From Roseiarcus sp963758335 (GTDB lineage Bacteria; Pseudomonadota; Alphaproteobacteria; Rhizobiales; Beijerinckiaceae), in the NCBI GenBank assembly GCA_963758335.1, contig CAVWVF010000004.1:2356001-2420000 (forward strand): a DNA stretch of 64,000 nt, written 5' to 3'. A model generated the notes under the pieces. That model was not told the origin of the DNA. It ran no database searches and saw nothing but the letters and a program-made list of their open reading frames with translations. Shown here piece by piece: positions 19,078 to 27,548 of this stretch. Numbering within the stretch: position 1 is the first letter of the stretch; each line of letters begins with the position of its first letter. Both the position numbers and the translations under genes were made by a program.

Positions 19078-20748
19078 GTGACTTTTCCAGTCGCGAAGGG
19101 GTCTCGGTACGACGAGACCTTTCCCACCATGACGGCGCCGGAAACGGAGCGGCTGCGGCGCTACGGGACATTGCACAAATATGCCGACGGCGAGAGGCTG
19201 TTCGAGACAGGAAAGGCGACCCCAGGCGCGTTTGTAGTGCTGCGCGGCGCTGTCGCGATCGCCGAGCGTGATGGCTTGGGTCGTACAACGCCGATCGCGG
19301 AGCCGGGAGTCGGGCAATTCCTCGGCGAAGTCGGTCTGCTTTCCCGTACGGCCTCACTGGTCGACGCCACGGCCGAGGGTGAGGTCGAGGCACTGCTTAT
19401 ACCCCCGGAGAGATTGCCGTCCCTGCTGATCGCCGAGGCCGATCTCGGCGAGCGGATTATGCGCGCGCTGATCCTTCGGCGAGTGGCCCTGCTCCAAGCA
19501 AGCACTGGCGGCGTCGTCCTGATCGGGCCGTCGGCCGCTGCGGACGTTATCCGCCTGCAGGGCTTCCTCGCCAGAAACGGCTATCCTCACCACTTGCTCG
19601 ATCCGGCGACGGATCCGGAAGCGAAGGAGGTGATCGCCCGCTACGCGGATGCCGCGGGCGGGCTTCCCTTAGCGGTTTGCCCCGACGGCACGGTGCTTGG
19701 CAATCCCTCGGAAGCCGCGCTCGCCCGCCAGATCGGAATGATCGTCCCTTCGCGTTCGGACCTAGTCTACGACGTGGCCGTGGTCGGCGCTGGTCCTGCG
19801 GGCCTTTCGACCGCGGTCTACGCCGCTTCTGAAGGGCTGTCGGTGGCTGTGCTTGACGCGCACGCCTTTGGCGGCCAAGCGGGCGCGAGCGCTCGGATCG
19901 AGAACTACCTCGGCTTTCCGACCGGAATATCCGGCCAGGCTCTCGCGGCTCGGGCCTTCATTCAGGCCCAGAAGTTCGGCGCGGACGTCATGATCCCCGC
20001 CACGGCGAAGACGCTCGATTGCTCACGCGCCAACGGCGCTTTCGCGCTCGAGATGGAAGGCGGCGACCGCATACAGGCTCGAGCAGTCGTGGTGGCGAGC
20101 GGCGCCCGCTATCGCCGCCCGGCGATTCCCGACATCGCCCGCTTCGAAGGTCGTGGCGTCTGGTATTGGGCGTCGCCGATTGAGGCGCGCCTGTGCGCCG
20201 GCAATGAAGTGATTCTGGTCGGCGGGGGCAATTCGGCGGGGCAGGCCGCCGTCTTTCTTTCCGCTCACGTCTCGAAGGTGCGAATGCTGGTGCGAGGCGC
20301 CGGCCTCGCCGAGAGCATGTCGCGCTATCTCATCGATAGGATCGCGGCGACACCGAACATCGACCTCATGACGGAAACGGAAATCGTCGCACTGGTCGGT
20401 TCGCCCGACGGCGGCGTGGAAAGAGTGCGGTGGCGCAACCGGCGGTCCGGCGTCGAGACTGAGGCCCCGATCCGTAACGTCTTCTTGTTCATCGGCGCCG
20501 ACCCCGCGACCGAGTGGCTGCAGGGCTGCGGAGTTGCGATGGACAAGTCGGGTTTCGTGACGACCGGGAACCGGACAAACGACGGTGCGACGACTTCGCA
20601 GCTTGAATCCTCGGTGCCCGGCGTATTCGCCATCGGCGACGTTCGGTCCGGCTCAGTCAAGCGCGTCGGAGGGGCGATCGGCGAAGGCGCGCAGGTCGTC
20701 GCGGCAATCCACGCTTTCCTCTCACATCCTCCGACTCCGCATCTTTAA
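19078..20748 (+). CDS. Cyclic-nucleotide-binding domain fused to thioredoxin reductase-like FAD oxidoreductase
   Basis: About 556 residues. N-terminal cNMP/CRP-type beta-barrel (YADGERLFETGKATPGAFVV, GVGQFLGEVGLLSRTASLVD), then a linker domain, then a two-Rossmann flavoprotein: VAVVGAGPAGLSTAVYAASEG, GGQAGASARIENYLGFP, VILVGGGNSAGQAA, FAIGDVRSGSVKRVGGAIGEG. The redox-active CxxC of true thioredoxin reductase is absent (YWASPIEARLC stands in its place), so the electron acceptor differs. GTG at 19078 is chosen: GGAAGGAGAGCCT precedes it. The next gene, 18 bases on, encodes a UBP zinc finger, and this pair recurs in proteobacteria, so they probably act together. A cNMP- or redox-controlled oxidoreductase is inferred. 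Confidence 0.9.
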   Translation: MTFPVAKGSRYDETFPTMTAPETERLRRYGTLHKYADGERLFETGKATPGAFVVLRGAVAIAERDGLGRTTPIAEPGVGQFLGEVGLLSRTASLVDATAEGEVEALLIPPERLPSLLIAEADLGERIMRALILRRVALLQASTGGVVLIGPSAAADVIRLQGFLARNGYPHHLLDPATDPEAKEVIARYADAAGGLPLAVCPDGTVLGNPSEAALARQIGMIVPSRSDLVYDVAVVGAGPAGLSTAVYAASEGLSVAVLDAHAFGGQAGASARIENYLGFPTGISGQALAARAFIQAQKFGADVMIPATAKTLDCSRANGAFALEMEGGDRIQARAVVVASGARYRRPAIPDIARFEGRGVWYWASPIEARLCAGNEVILVGGGNSAGQAAVFLSAHVSKVRMLVRGAGLAESMSRYLIDRIAATPNIDLMTETEIVALVGSPDGGVERVRWRNRRSGVETEAPIRNVFLFIGADPATEWLQGCGVAMDKSGFVTTGNRTNDGATTSQLESSVPGVFAIGDVRSGSVKRVGGAIGEGAQVVAAIHAFLSHPPTPHL

Positions 20749-20766
20749 CCGAGGAACGAGACTGTC

Positions 20767-21075
20767 ATGTCGAAGACCTGCACGCATTCGCGCACGATAC
20801 GCGACGTGACCCCGAGCGCGCTCGGCTGCGAGGAGTGCCTGAAAACGGTCCAAGCCTGGTTTCATCTGAGAATTTGCCGCACATGCGGACATGTCGGGTG
20901 CTGCGACCAATCGGAGGGACGGCATGCGACGAAGCATTTCCATGCGACGCGACATCCCGTCATCGAAGGCTACGACCCGCCGGAGGGATGGGGATGGTGC
21001 TATGTCGACGAAGTCGTATTGGACCTCTCCGACCGCATGACGCCGCACAACGGCCCGATCCCGCGCTATTATTAG
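20767..21075 (+). CDS. UBP-type zinc-finger protein
   Basis: Small protein of 102 residues made of a ZnF-UBP fold: CEECLKTVQAWFHLRICRTC, GHVGCCDQSEGRHATKHFHA and TRHPVIEG. The Cys/His set for two or three zinc ions is complete. In eukaryotes this fold binds the ubiquitin C-terminus; in bacteria its partner is unknown and it is often found beside the cNMP/TrxR-like gene, as here. ATG at 20767 follows ACCGAGGAACGAG. No sign of decay. Confidence 0.88.
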   Translation: MSKTCTHSRTIRDVTPSALGCEECLKTVQAWFHLRICRTCGHVGCCDQSEGRHATKHFHATRHPVIEGYDPPEGWGWCYVDEVVLDLSDRMTPHNGPIPRYY

Positions 21076-21190
21076 ATTAATTAGAGAGATAAGCTTTTGG
21101 ATCGGCTCGGGATCCCAACTTCGCTAAGCGACTTCGCGCCAGGTTCAGTGCTTGTTCCCCCTGTCACGACTTCGGGCTGTCCGTTGAAAT

Positions 21191-21250
21191 GTCCGCTGCG
21201 CGCAAGAAGCGGCCATTCCTTGGCGGCCTTCCGAACGGGTCCGATCGACC
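21191..21250 (+). repeat. Dispersed hairpin repeat, copy 3
   Basis: TCCGCT, loop GCGCGCAAGA, AGCGGC, then CATTCCTTGGCGGCCTTCC and GAACGGGTC. Slightly diverged from copies 1 and 2. It lies in a gap (21076-21418) with no supported gene. Confidence 0.6.
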
Positions 21251-21418
21251 GAAGCGACCCTCGATCTCCTCGTTCGCAGGAGCACCAGTGGCGCGGCCAA
21301 CAGTTCCCGGACAGCATGGCGAAGGGCGCACGACGATCGGTGGCGATGCGGCCCTCGGGCGAGGCTTCGAGGGGTGATCGCGCAGGACGTTCCTTCGTGC
21401 CTGAAAACGCACCCGGAC

Positions 21419-22505
21419 TTACACCGACCATTCTGCGTTACGAACAACACAGACCGACTGAATCTCTTCTTCCCAGTTCATCAGCGATGCATGGCGGTCT
21501 TGCGACACAACGATAGCAACCGCGCTCTTGTTTGCCGAGACGAATCGCGCAGCCGATTGATGCCTCATTCCGCCTAAATCCTCCAACCGACACGGGACAA
21601 CTTCCTGCTTCCCCGCCCTCGGCGCGAACCGCGTAACTGACACTTCTAGGTCTGGTTTAAATTCAATCTTTGCGCCGAAGCCGAGTAGCCGCACATCGCG
21701 CGTCATGACTACTGCACCGTCGACCCTTGCAAGCGACGCGATAGTCTTGCCCCGCTCAATCGCGCTGAAGAAGCCACCGTGCCTATCCGGTTGACGCAGA
21801 CACCCACCAGGGCTAGCGGGGTTGAGGGCGCCGACCTATGCCGACCTTTATTCCGGCGCGTGGACGCACCCTACATGTAGCGGGTGTCTGCATTAACCGG
21901 ATAGGCACGGAAGCCACTTGGGCGTTCGTGGGACATACTTCCGGCCTGTCGGAACAAGTCCTTCCGAATTGTGTCGGGGATCGCGCTGTCAGCGGTTTTG
22001 AGGCGATAAGGGAACGGTTTGAGAGAGTTAGACCAGTCGCCTTTTTCGCCAGAAACAATTAACACAGCACCGCCGTGGCCATCATCTAAAATCGTTCGCG
22101 TGATTCTGCTAAAACAAAGCACTCATGGTGCTCTTCGATGGTCTCGGTTTTTTGAAGTGTACGCCAAAGAAAGTTAGCAAAAAAATCGGGGCCGGTGTCT
22201 TCGAAGGTCACGTTGGATTGGCCGTCCAATACTGCAAAGGGTCGCCAAGGAGCGACATCGACCCTCACCCTGCCTGGGTCCAAGATTTCGACGCTCACAG
22301 TGGTGGCTATCCGCGCCGCAGTCCCGTGCGCGAAACCCCAAATCTTTGGGATGTCGTCGATAAAGGTTACACCTAGGCCGTGGCCAATCGGGACAGAGGG
22401 AGCAAGCTGCATAATCGCCGAGTCTTTGAAGGGGATGGGCTCCTCAAGTTCGATTGCACCGGCAACCTGCTGCGGAACGGTGACTATTACGCGAGCGCGC
22501 GTCAT
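21419..22505 (-). pseudogene. DACNV-domain protein, split by a MITE and a frameshift
   Basis: From ATG 22505 (GAGGGGAGG just upstream) the protein reads MTRARVIVTVPQQVAGAIEL to EETIEEHHE-type residues, then the frame shifts near 22110 to LCFSRITRTILDDGHGGAVL, IVSGEKGDWSNSLKPFPYRL, then after the 132-bp insert at 21778 to FFSAIERGKTIASLARVDGA, VVMTRDVRLLGFGAKI and LGGMRHQSAARFVSANKSAV. The last block (GG-x-RHQSAARFV and AIVVSQD) is typical of DACNV, a diadenylate-cyclase-related sensor domain linked to nucleotide signalling. Length without insert is about 320 residues. The start overlaps the stop of the small gene at 22502 (ATGA). The original role is unknown; the gene is now broken in two ways. 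Confidence 0.75.
21778..21909. mobile_element. MITE-like element with 28-bp TIRs and 8-bp target duplication
   Basis: The left arm CGTGCCTATCCGGTTGACGC plus AGACACCC (21778-21805) and the inverted right arm (21882-21909) match at 26 of 28 positions. The 76-base interior has no gene. GAAGCCAC flanks both sides (21770-21777 and 21910-21917), a perfect 8-bp target-site duplication. Deleting the element plus one copy of the duplication joins SHERPSGF to FSAIERG in frame in the DACNV gene. An 8-bp duplication occurs in families such as IS1595, ISL3, IS66 and IS256; the parent element is not in this window. Confidence 0.9.
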
Positions 22506-22696
22506 CCTCCCCTCGTTTGCGCGGAGACTTGCCCAGAAAGCCGCTTCAATTCTTCAATTAGCTGTGAGAGTTGATCTCGTGCGACGGGCTGGGTCACTTT
22601 GGCCAATACGCTCGTCGCCCTGAGTCTCTCAATTTGTTCGTGAATGCGCGTCACGCATTCATCGTCGGAAGGAAACAGCCGGCGCATCGAGAACAC
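22502..22696 (-). CDS. Small charged helical protein upstream of the DACNV gene
   Basis: 64 residues from GTG 22696 (or ATG 22687): RRLFPSDDECVTRIHEQIER, LRATSVLAKVTQPVARDQLS, QLIEELKRLSGQVSA. Heptad-like Leu/Ile spacing in the second half suggests a short coiled coil. Its TGA overlaps the ATG of the DACNV gene (ATGA), a sign of translational coupling. I know no family. It is probably the first gene of a two-gene operon whose second gene is now broken. Confidence 0.5.
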   Translation of the reverse strand: MFSMRRLFPSDDECVTRIHEQIERLRATSVLAKVTQPVARDQLSQLIEELKRLSGQVSAQTRGG

Positions 22697-23099
22697 CTAA
22701 AGGACTTCATCATGGCTTGGTGGGATAATCGTCCAGCCGGGGCGACGTGTCCAACGGCACGGTCAGAAGTTTCAGACTCATTGGTGCGTCGAGTCCGGTC
22801 CCTCGGCGCGGGAACCAAACGTCAGATTTTGACCACTAGGTTGACGCGCAAAGGCGCGGCCGATGTGGCTGGCGTGGTCGCCCGGCCCGACTTACATTGC
22901 GCCCCCAAGACAGCGGAGAATAGGCGGGATGTGGGGCGAGCGGACCCGAAGGCCCCCGGCCTAAATTCTAGGCCAAATTGACCGGGGGGCGTCGCATGGA
23001 CGCGGGGAGGAGTCGCGTCTCGGTCCGTCGCAACGTACAAGCCTCTCAGCGGCTTCGTGATTCGTCAATGACCCCGCGTTGGCTCAAGAGCCGTTATCC
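22697..23099. other. No supportable gene
   Basis: Short frames on both strands lack motifs and start signals. The promoter of the small gene/DACNV operon should lie at the left of this stretch. Confidence 0.4.
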
Positions 23100-23350
23100 C
23101 CAGCCCTCGCTTATCTGCTCGACGCTGCCCGAGGATCGGGCAAGACGCATTTCCAGAGCGCTATGGCTTCGGCCACGCGCGGCAATATTTCCTCAAATGG
23201 AACGGCCACGAATACGACAGCAAAGCCATTGCCGGTGTCGCACACGGGCATCTGCCGTTGTACGCTGCACCTGCGGGGAGCAGCAATGCCGACACGCGCC
23301 AATCCATCGCCAGGAGTGACGAACAGGTCCGCGCGCTGCATATCCGCTGA
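23100..23350 (+). pseudogene. Remnant of a ScoMcrA-like restriction endonuclease head domain
   Basis: One frame ending at TGA 23348-23350 reads YGFGHARQYFLKWNGHEYDS, then KAIAGVAHGH. The pattern YFL-x2-(D/N)G-x2-YDSKAIAGVAHG is typical of the N-terminal head domain of ScoMcrA-like HNH enzymes that cut modified DNA. The SRA-like and HNH parts are absent and no start is visible. A fragment of a former DNA-defence gene. Confidence 0.45.
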
Positions 23351-23520
23351 CGAGCATTGCTTGGCGAGCTCCGTGCCCAAAGCGGCGCGCTCTACGTTGG
23401 CGCTGGCGAAGGACAAGTAGCGCGATGCGCCTTGCTGTCTAAGCCAGATAGGCGCAGTCTGCCAAAGCCACTGTCAAGGTGGGGACAATTATCCATGGCA
23501 TCGACGCAAAGGAGCAGCGC

Positions 23521-23838
23521 GTGAAGTACATGATTGCATACACCCTCCGAAGTACTGGCCTGACCTATGATCAGAATTTAACGGGCGTGGAAACACTCCT
23601 GACCGCCTTCAGCAAGTGGAAGCCAGAGGAGGGCTTGAGTATCCAAGCTTTTGTGGAGAAAGTCTCTGGGGACGGCGGCTACGTGCTGGTCGAGGCCAAC
23701 GACCCTAAGGTCGTCTCCTCGTTTGTCTCGAAGTTCAACTAGTCGATGTTGTCCCTGTTATCGACATTGGCGAGGCAGTGCCTATCGCTCAGTCGTCGCT
23801 CGCGTGGGCGCGGAGTTCGTCGAAAGGCTGATGGCATT
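23521..23838 (+). pseudogene. DUF3303-like small protein, frameshifted near its end
   Basis: From GTG 23521 (GGAGCAGCGC upstream) it reads VKYMIAYTLRSTGLTYDQNL up to VLVEANDPKVVSSFVSKFN and TAG at 23740-23742. The next frame continues VDVVPVIDIGEAVPIAQSSL and stops at 23838, the usual C-terminal strand of this family (ferredoxin-like small proteins, about 90-100 residues). So a small indel around 23740 removed the tail. Function of the family is unknown. Confidence 0.6.
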
Positions 23839-23997
23839 GCAGGGCGGCGAGCGAATGCGCTCGCCGCTCACGACGCTAGCATCGAGGCGACGCCTTCAGC
23901 AGTTCCCGGGCGCGCATCCAGTGTCAAGCCACGTGATGACCGCGACGGCGATCAGGATGATCGCGGCCAGCACATGCACACCGTAAAGCCTCTTCAT

Positions 23998-24110
23998 GAC
24001 CGCCCCCCGCTCGCTACCCGCAGCATCTCCGCTTTCCGTTCGGCCAGCCCGCGATAGACCGAAGCGACGCTGACGCCGAGACGCTTGGCGACGCCCTCGC
24101 GCATGCGGGC
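23998..24110 (-). pseudogene. C-terminal HTH of a serine recombinase (resolvase)
   Basis: Minus strand reads REGVAKRLGVSVASVYRGLA, ERKAEMLRVASGGRS and stop. It resembles the helix-turn-helix tail of resolvase/invertase family proteins (KRLGIGRASVYRAL). The catalytic domain is missing. It directly abuts a forward adenylate cyclase tail. Confidence 0.5.
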
Positions 24111-24251
24111 AAGATAGACGAGGCGAAGGCCGCTCTCGCGGAGGCGCGCCGCCTCAATCCCGCAATCACGATCAAATGGTTGAAGGAACACACGCCCGAT
24201 CTTCCGGTCTCGTTCGACGGCCTCCGCAAGGCGGGGTTGCCCGAGGAGTGA
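24096..24251 (+). pseudogene. TPR tail of an adenylate/guanylate cyclase
   Basis: Reads ETLGDALAHAGKIDEAKAAL, AEARRLNPAITIKWLKEHTP and FDGLRKAGLPEE before TGA 24249-24251. This is the very C-terminus of class III cyclases with AAA and TPR domains that are abundant in rhizobia. The cyclase and ATPase domains are absent here. Similar tails or pieces occur at 44330, 47650 and 49635. Confidence 0.7.
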
Positions 24252-24606
24252 ACATGTCGCGCGCCTCGGGCGTCGCGGCAGGCGTCGCGAGACCGACTAG
24301 TGTCTCCTTCTCCCGCTGCAACGTCCACCGTCTCGACGCGCAACGGCAGCTATACGTCGATTCCGGCCATCTATTGCGTTAGTTTTCGCTCAGCGTCGAG
24401 CGCCATCCGCCCGTTGTCCCGCCGCTATGATTCGCCGCCGCGGCGCCTCTGCAGAGGTAGCGCCAAGAGACAAGCCAAGAGACAAAAAGGGTGATTTACG
24501 CTGCTACGCTGGCCCCAACGGTATCGCCCCAACACCCTCACCGGCCCGGGGGTAGATCGGGGGTACGGCCAATGCCAACTGCGGAGTGCTGTAAAACTTT
24601 GGGCAA
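24252..24606. other. No supportable gene
   Basis: Only short frames. A short pyrimidine-rich stretch and the repeat CCAAGAGACAAGCCAAGAGA near 24470 are all that stands out. Confidence 0.4.
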
Positions 24607-24954
24607 CTAGCCTGTGCGAGCCTTTAGCTGCGCTTTGATCCGGTCGGCGGCGGCTTTGGCACCCTTTGGATCCAATTGGCTGTCCATTGCCCGCGCCTCG
24701 GCTAATGCGTCGGCGGGCGTGCGGCCGTCGCCGCCATACTCGGCTCGCAGCGGCTTGAGGCTGTCCTGGTCGAGAACGTAACCGCCGCCTGGGAGCGGCT
24801 TGACCTTGGCTTCGAGGATTACTGGCTCTGGATGACCGGCGCGGCGGGCGTTAGATCGCACACTACCTGCGAGGGCGCGCAGGATGATGGCGCGCTGTTC
24901 CTCTTTGGACAGGCAATGGAAGGCGTCCGCGAGCGACAGCCCAGTAGGTTTCAA
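24607..24954 (-). CDS. Hypothetical protein, 115 residues
   Basis: Open frame from TTG 24954: KPTGLSLADAFHCLSKEEQR, AIILRALAGS, a Lys/Gly-rich middle (VKPLPGGGYVLDQDSLKPLR) and an Ala/Lys-rich helical end. Hydrophilic and cytoplasmic, no known domain. A ribosome-binding site is weak and the frame is open further up, so the start is uncertain. It is divergent from degP with about 150 bases between, which should hold both promoters. Confidence 0.5.
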   Translation of the reverse strand: MKPTGLSLADAFHCLSKEEQRAIILRALAGSVRSNARRAGHPEPVILEAKVKPLPGGGYVLDQDSLKPLRAEYGGDGRTPADALAEARAMDSQLDPKGAKAAADRIKAQLKARTG

Positions 24955-25106
24955 AGATCCCGTTGTGGTGTCGGCGCTGGCACCAGCCGGACGAGCTTAC
25001 CAACCTTTCATCTTGCGGCCACAGGAGCGTAACCGCCATCGCGCCATAAACTCTCCACCAGGCCGGTCCAGGGGGCCGGCAGTTTTTCTCAGACGGAGAA
25101 GTCAAA

Positions 25107-26624
25107 GTGGCCAATTCTCTTTCACGGCCGACCGGGCGGAAGCCGTTCCGCACCGCGTTGCTCGGCGCCGTCGCCATCGCCGCCGTCGGCGGCCTGACAA
25201 TCGAGGCGCTGCCGGTTGCGACCCATCCGGCGCTTGCGGCCGCAATCACGCTTTCCGCCGGACCCGCGTCCTTCGCCGACGTGGTCGACCACGTCAAGGG
25301 CGCGGTCGTGTCGGTCAAGGTCAAGATCGACCAGTCGAAGGCATCGTTCGACGGCAACTCGCAGCCGATGCCGAACTTTCCCAAGGGAGGCCCGCTGGAG
25401 AAGTTCTTCCGGCAGTTCCGCGAGCGCGGCTTCGGCGAGCGCGGCGGGCAGGACCGCGAGCAGCCCCGCATGGGCATGGCTCAGGGCTCCGGCTTCTTCA
25501 TTTCCGCTGACGGCTACATCGTCACCAACAATCATGTCGTCGAGCACGCCAAGGACGTGACGATCACCACCTCCGACGGCAAGACGATCCCGGCGCGCGT
25601 CGTCGGCACGGACCCGAAGACGGATCTCGCGCTCATCAAGGTCACCGAAGGCGGCGACTATCCCTTCGTTTCCTTCGCCTCGCAGACGCCCCGGGTCGGC
25701 GACTGGGTCATCGCGGTCGGCAATCCGTTTGGCCTCGGCGGCACCGTCACGGCCGGCATCGTCTCGGCGCGCGGACGCGACATCGGCTCGGGCCCCTATG
25801 ACGACTTCCTCCAGATTGACGCTCCGGTTAACCACGGCAATTCCGGCGGCCCGACTTTCAACGCCAACGGCGAAGTGGTCGGCGTCAACACCGCCATTTT
25901 CTCGCCGTCGGGCGGCAGCGTCGGCATCGGCTTTGCCGTTGCGAGCGACGTCGCCAAGGGCGTGATCCAGTCGCTGAAGGATGACGGCAAGGTCGCGCGC
26001 GGCTGGCTCGGCGTTCAGATCCAGCCGGTGACGCAGGACATCGCAGACAGCATGGGCCTCAAGGAGAGCAAGGGCGCGCTGGTCGACAAGGCCGAGAAGG
26101 ACTCGCCCGCTGCGGCGGCCGGGCTCAAGGACGGCGACGTGATCACCTCGGTCAATGGCGAAGCGGTCGCCGACTCGCATGATCTTGCCCGCAAGATCGC
26201 AGCGCTCGGACCGAAGAAGGAGGCCGATCTCGTGATCATCCGCAACGGTTCGCCGCAGACTGTCAAGGTGACGCTGGGCGCGATGCAGGACGACAAGCAG
26301 GCCAAGGCTGACACTCCCGAGGCGCATGCGAAAGACGCCATGGCGAAATACGGCATGTCGCTCGAGCCCGCGACTTCGGTCGAGGGCGCAGGCAAGACCG
26401 GCGTCGTCGTCGCCGACGTCGATCCGGACGGCGCCGCCGCGCAGAAGGGCATCGCCACCGGCGACGTCATCCTGCAGGTCGCCGGTAAGCCGGTGTCGAA
26501 CCCGTCCGACGTGACGGCCGCGATCGACGCCGCCAAGGCCGGCGGCAAGAAGTCGGTGTTGATGCAGGTCAAGACAGGGGACAGTACGCGTTTCGTCGCG
26601 CTGTCGACCGAAGCCGTCTCGTAA
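25107..26624 (+). CDS. degP: Periplasmic serine protease DegP/MucD
   Basis: HtrA-family protease-chaperone that clears misfolded periplasmic proteins, 505 residues. Signal peptide at the N-terminus (RTALLGAVAIAAVGGLTIEA, cleavage near HPALAAA). The trypsin-like domain shows the triad: His in TNNHVVEH (about residue 141), Asp in KTDLALIK (about 171) and Ser in GNSGGPTF (about 245). Two PDZ domains follow, at about 285-375 (GWLGVQIQPVTQDIADSMGL) and about 400-500. GTG at 25107 follows CGGAGAAGTCAAA. Single gene with a strong hairpin 63 bases after the stop. Intact; codon use matches the high-GC background. Confidence 0.96.
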   Translation: MANSLSRPTGRKPFRTALLGAVAIAAVGGLTIEALPVATHPALAAAITLSAGPASFADVVDHVKGAVVSVKVKIDQSKASFDGNSQPMPNFPKGGPLEKFFRQFRERGFGERGGQDREQPRMGMAQGSGFFISADGYIVTNNHVVEHAKDVTITTSDGKTIPARVVGTDPKTDLALIKVTEGGDYPFVSFASQTPRVGDWVIAVGNPFGLGGTVTAGIVSARGRDIGSGPYDDFLQIDAPVNHGNSGGPTFNANGEVVGVNTAIFSPSGGSVGIGFAVASDVAKGVIQSLKDDGKVARGWLGVQIQPVTQDIADSMGLKESKGALVDKAEKDSPAAAAGLKDGDVITSVNGEAVADSHDLARKIAALGPKKEADLVIIRNGSPQTVKVTLGAMQDDKQAKADTPEAHAKDAMAKYGMSLEPATSVEGAGKTGVVVADVDPDGAAAQKGIATGDVILQVAGKPVSNPSDVTAAIDAAKAGGKKSVLMQVKTGDSTRFVALSTEAVS

Positions 26625-26686
26625 CCCGAGCGGCGGGTCTGGCGCGGGAGCCGGCGTTCCGCTACGCCGCGCGTGCGTCAGGCCAT

Positions 26687-26719
26687 GCGGCAGGCCGGTT
26701 CCCGCTACCGGCCTGCCGC
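26687..26719 (+). terminator. Hairpin after degP, possible terminator
   Basis: GCGGCAGGCCGGT and its exact complement ACCGGCCTGCCGC form a 13-bp GC-only stem with the 7-base loop TCCCGCT, 63 bases after the degP stop. No T-run follows, so it may act as a stability hairpin or a non-canonical terminator. Confidence 0.55.
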
Positions 26720-27089
26720 TCAGCCGTCGAACCGCCTGCATGCGGCTCCTGATGGGGCCGCCCGGGGCGGTCGATTGAGATGAAGCATGCGCGCTTCCGC
26801 CTATCCGGCCTTGGGCCGGCCGACTATTGAGGGGACCTGAAGGTTGTCAGATTCTCGCCTTTGGTTGGGAAATGGGGATCACCCCGACATCCCGGAATGG
26901 AAACGGAAGTATCGAGGCTGCCCCCCTCTTTTCCCGACTGAAGCTGCTATCTCAAAGTCCCCACCGGGAGCGGAGTTTGTCGTGGCAGTATCGACAAGTC
27001 CGCGTCCCGGCAGCGATATTCGGGATGGATTCTTCATCGCGCCGTCACGTAGCAGAGCCTGGAAATGGGTGCTTTGGGACTTTTCCGCG

Positions 27090-27180
27090 TGAAGGCAAGG
27101 CCGGTATCATCAAACTCGCGGCGGCCCATGGCGTCGGCGTCGGGACGGTTCAGCGGATCAAGGCGAGTCTAAACCTTTAG
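27090..27180 (+). pseudogene. C-terminal HTH of a recombinase
   Basis: Reads GKAGIIKLAAAHGVGVGTVQ then RIKASLNL and stop. This resembles the DNA-binding tail of serine recombinases (IARELGVGTGTVQRIKAE). No catalytic part nearby. Remnant only. Confidence 0.55.
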
Positions 27181-27243
27181 GGTTGTAGCGTGAGGAGCAC
27201 GACCACGGCCGCGGACCTTTAGGCCGGGGGTGCCTTAGGAACA

Positions 27244-27320
27244 GCCGCTGTGCGCAAATAGCGGCCATTCCCAGACGGCGTGGCGATCAGGTCATTGACC
27301 CAAAGCGGCAGTCTCCGAGC
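27244..27320 (+). repeat. Dispersed hairpin repeat, copy 4
   Basis: GCCGCT (27244-27249), loop GTGCGCAAAT, AGCGGC (27260-27265), then CATTCCCAGACGGCGTGGCG and ATCAGGTCATTGACCC. It sits in a gap (27181-27548) without a supported gene. Confidence 0.7.
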
Positions 27321-27548
27321 GACTGCCGGTCCACAGGTCGGCGGGCGCGCGATAACGGAATGGATCAAATGACGATTATCATCGTCCTCCTGGTGTTATG
27401 ATCGCGTTCTTCGCGTCCAGAACGAGCCGATCTTCGCGGTTGCTACACCGCTCCGCCCGTTCAATGTGACGGTCGCGCCCGACGCTCCAGCGGATCCGTC
27501 GTCCGCGTCCGCGATCGGACGCCTTGCGCTTCACATCAGATTGGCCGT

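Noticed and set aside
25122..26741. Minus-strand open frame of 539 codons
   Set aside because: Complete shadow of degP; high-GC third-position bias opens the opposite strand.
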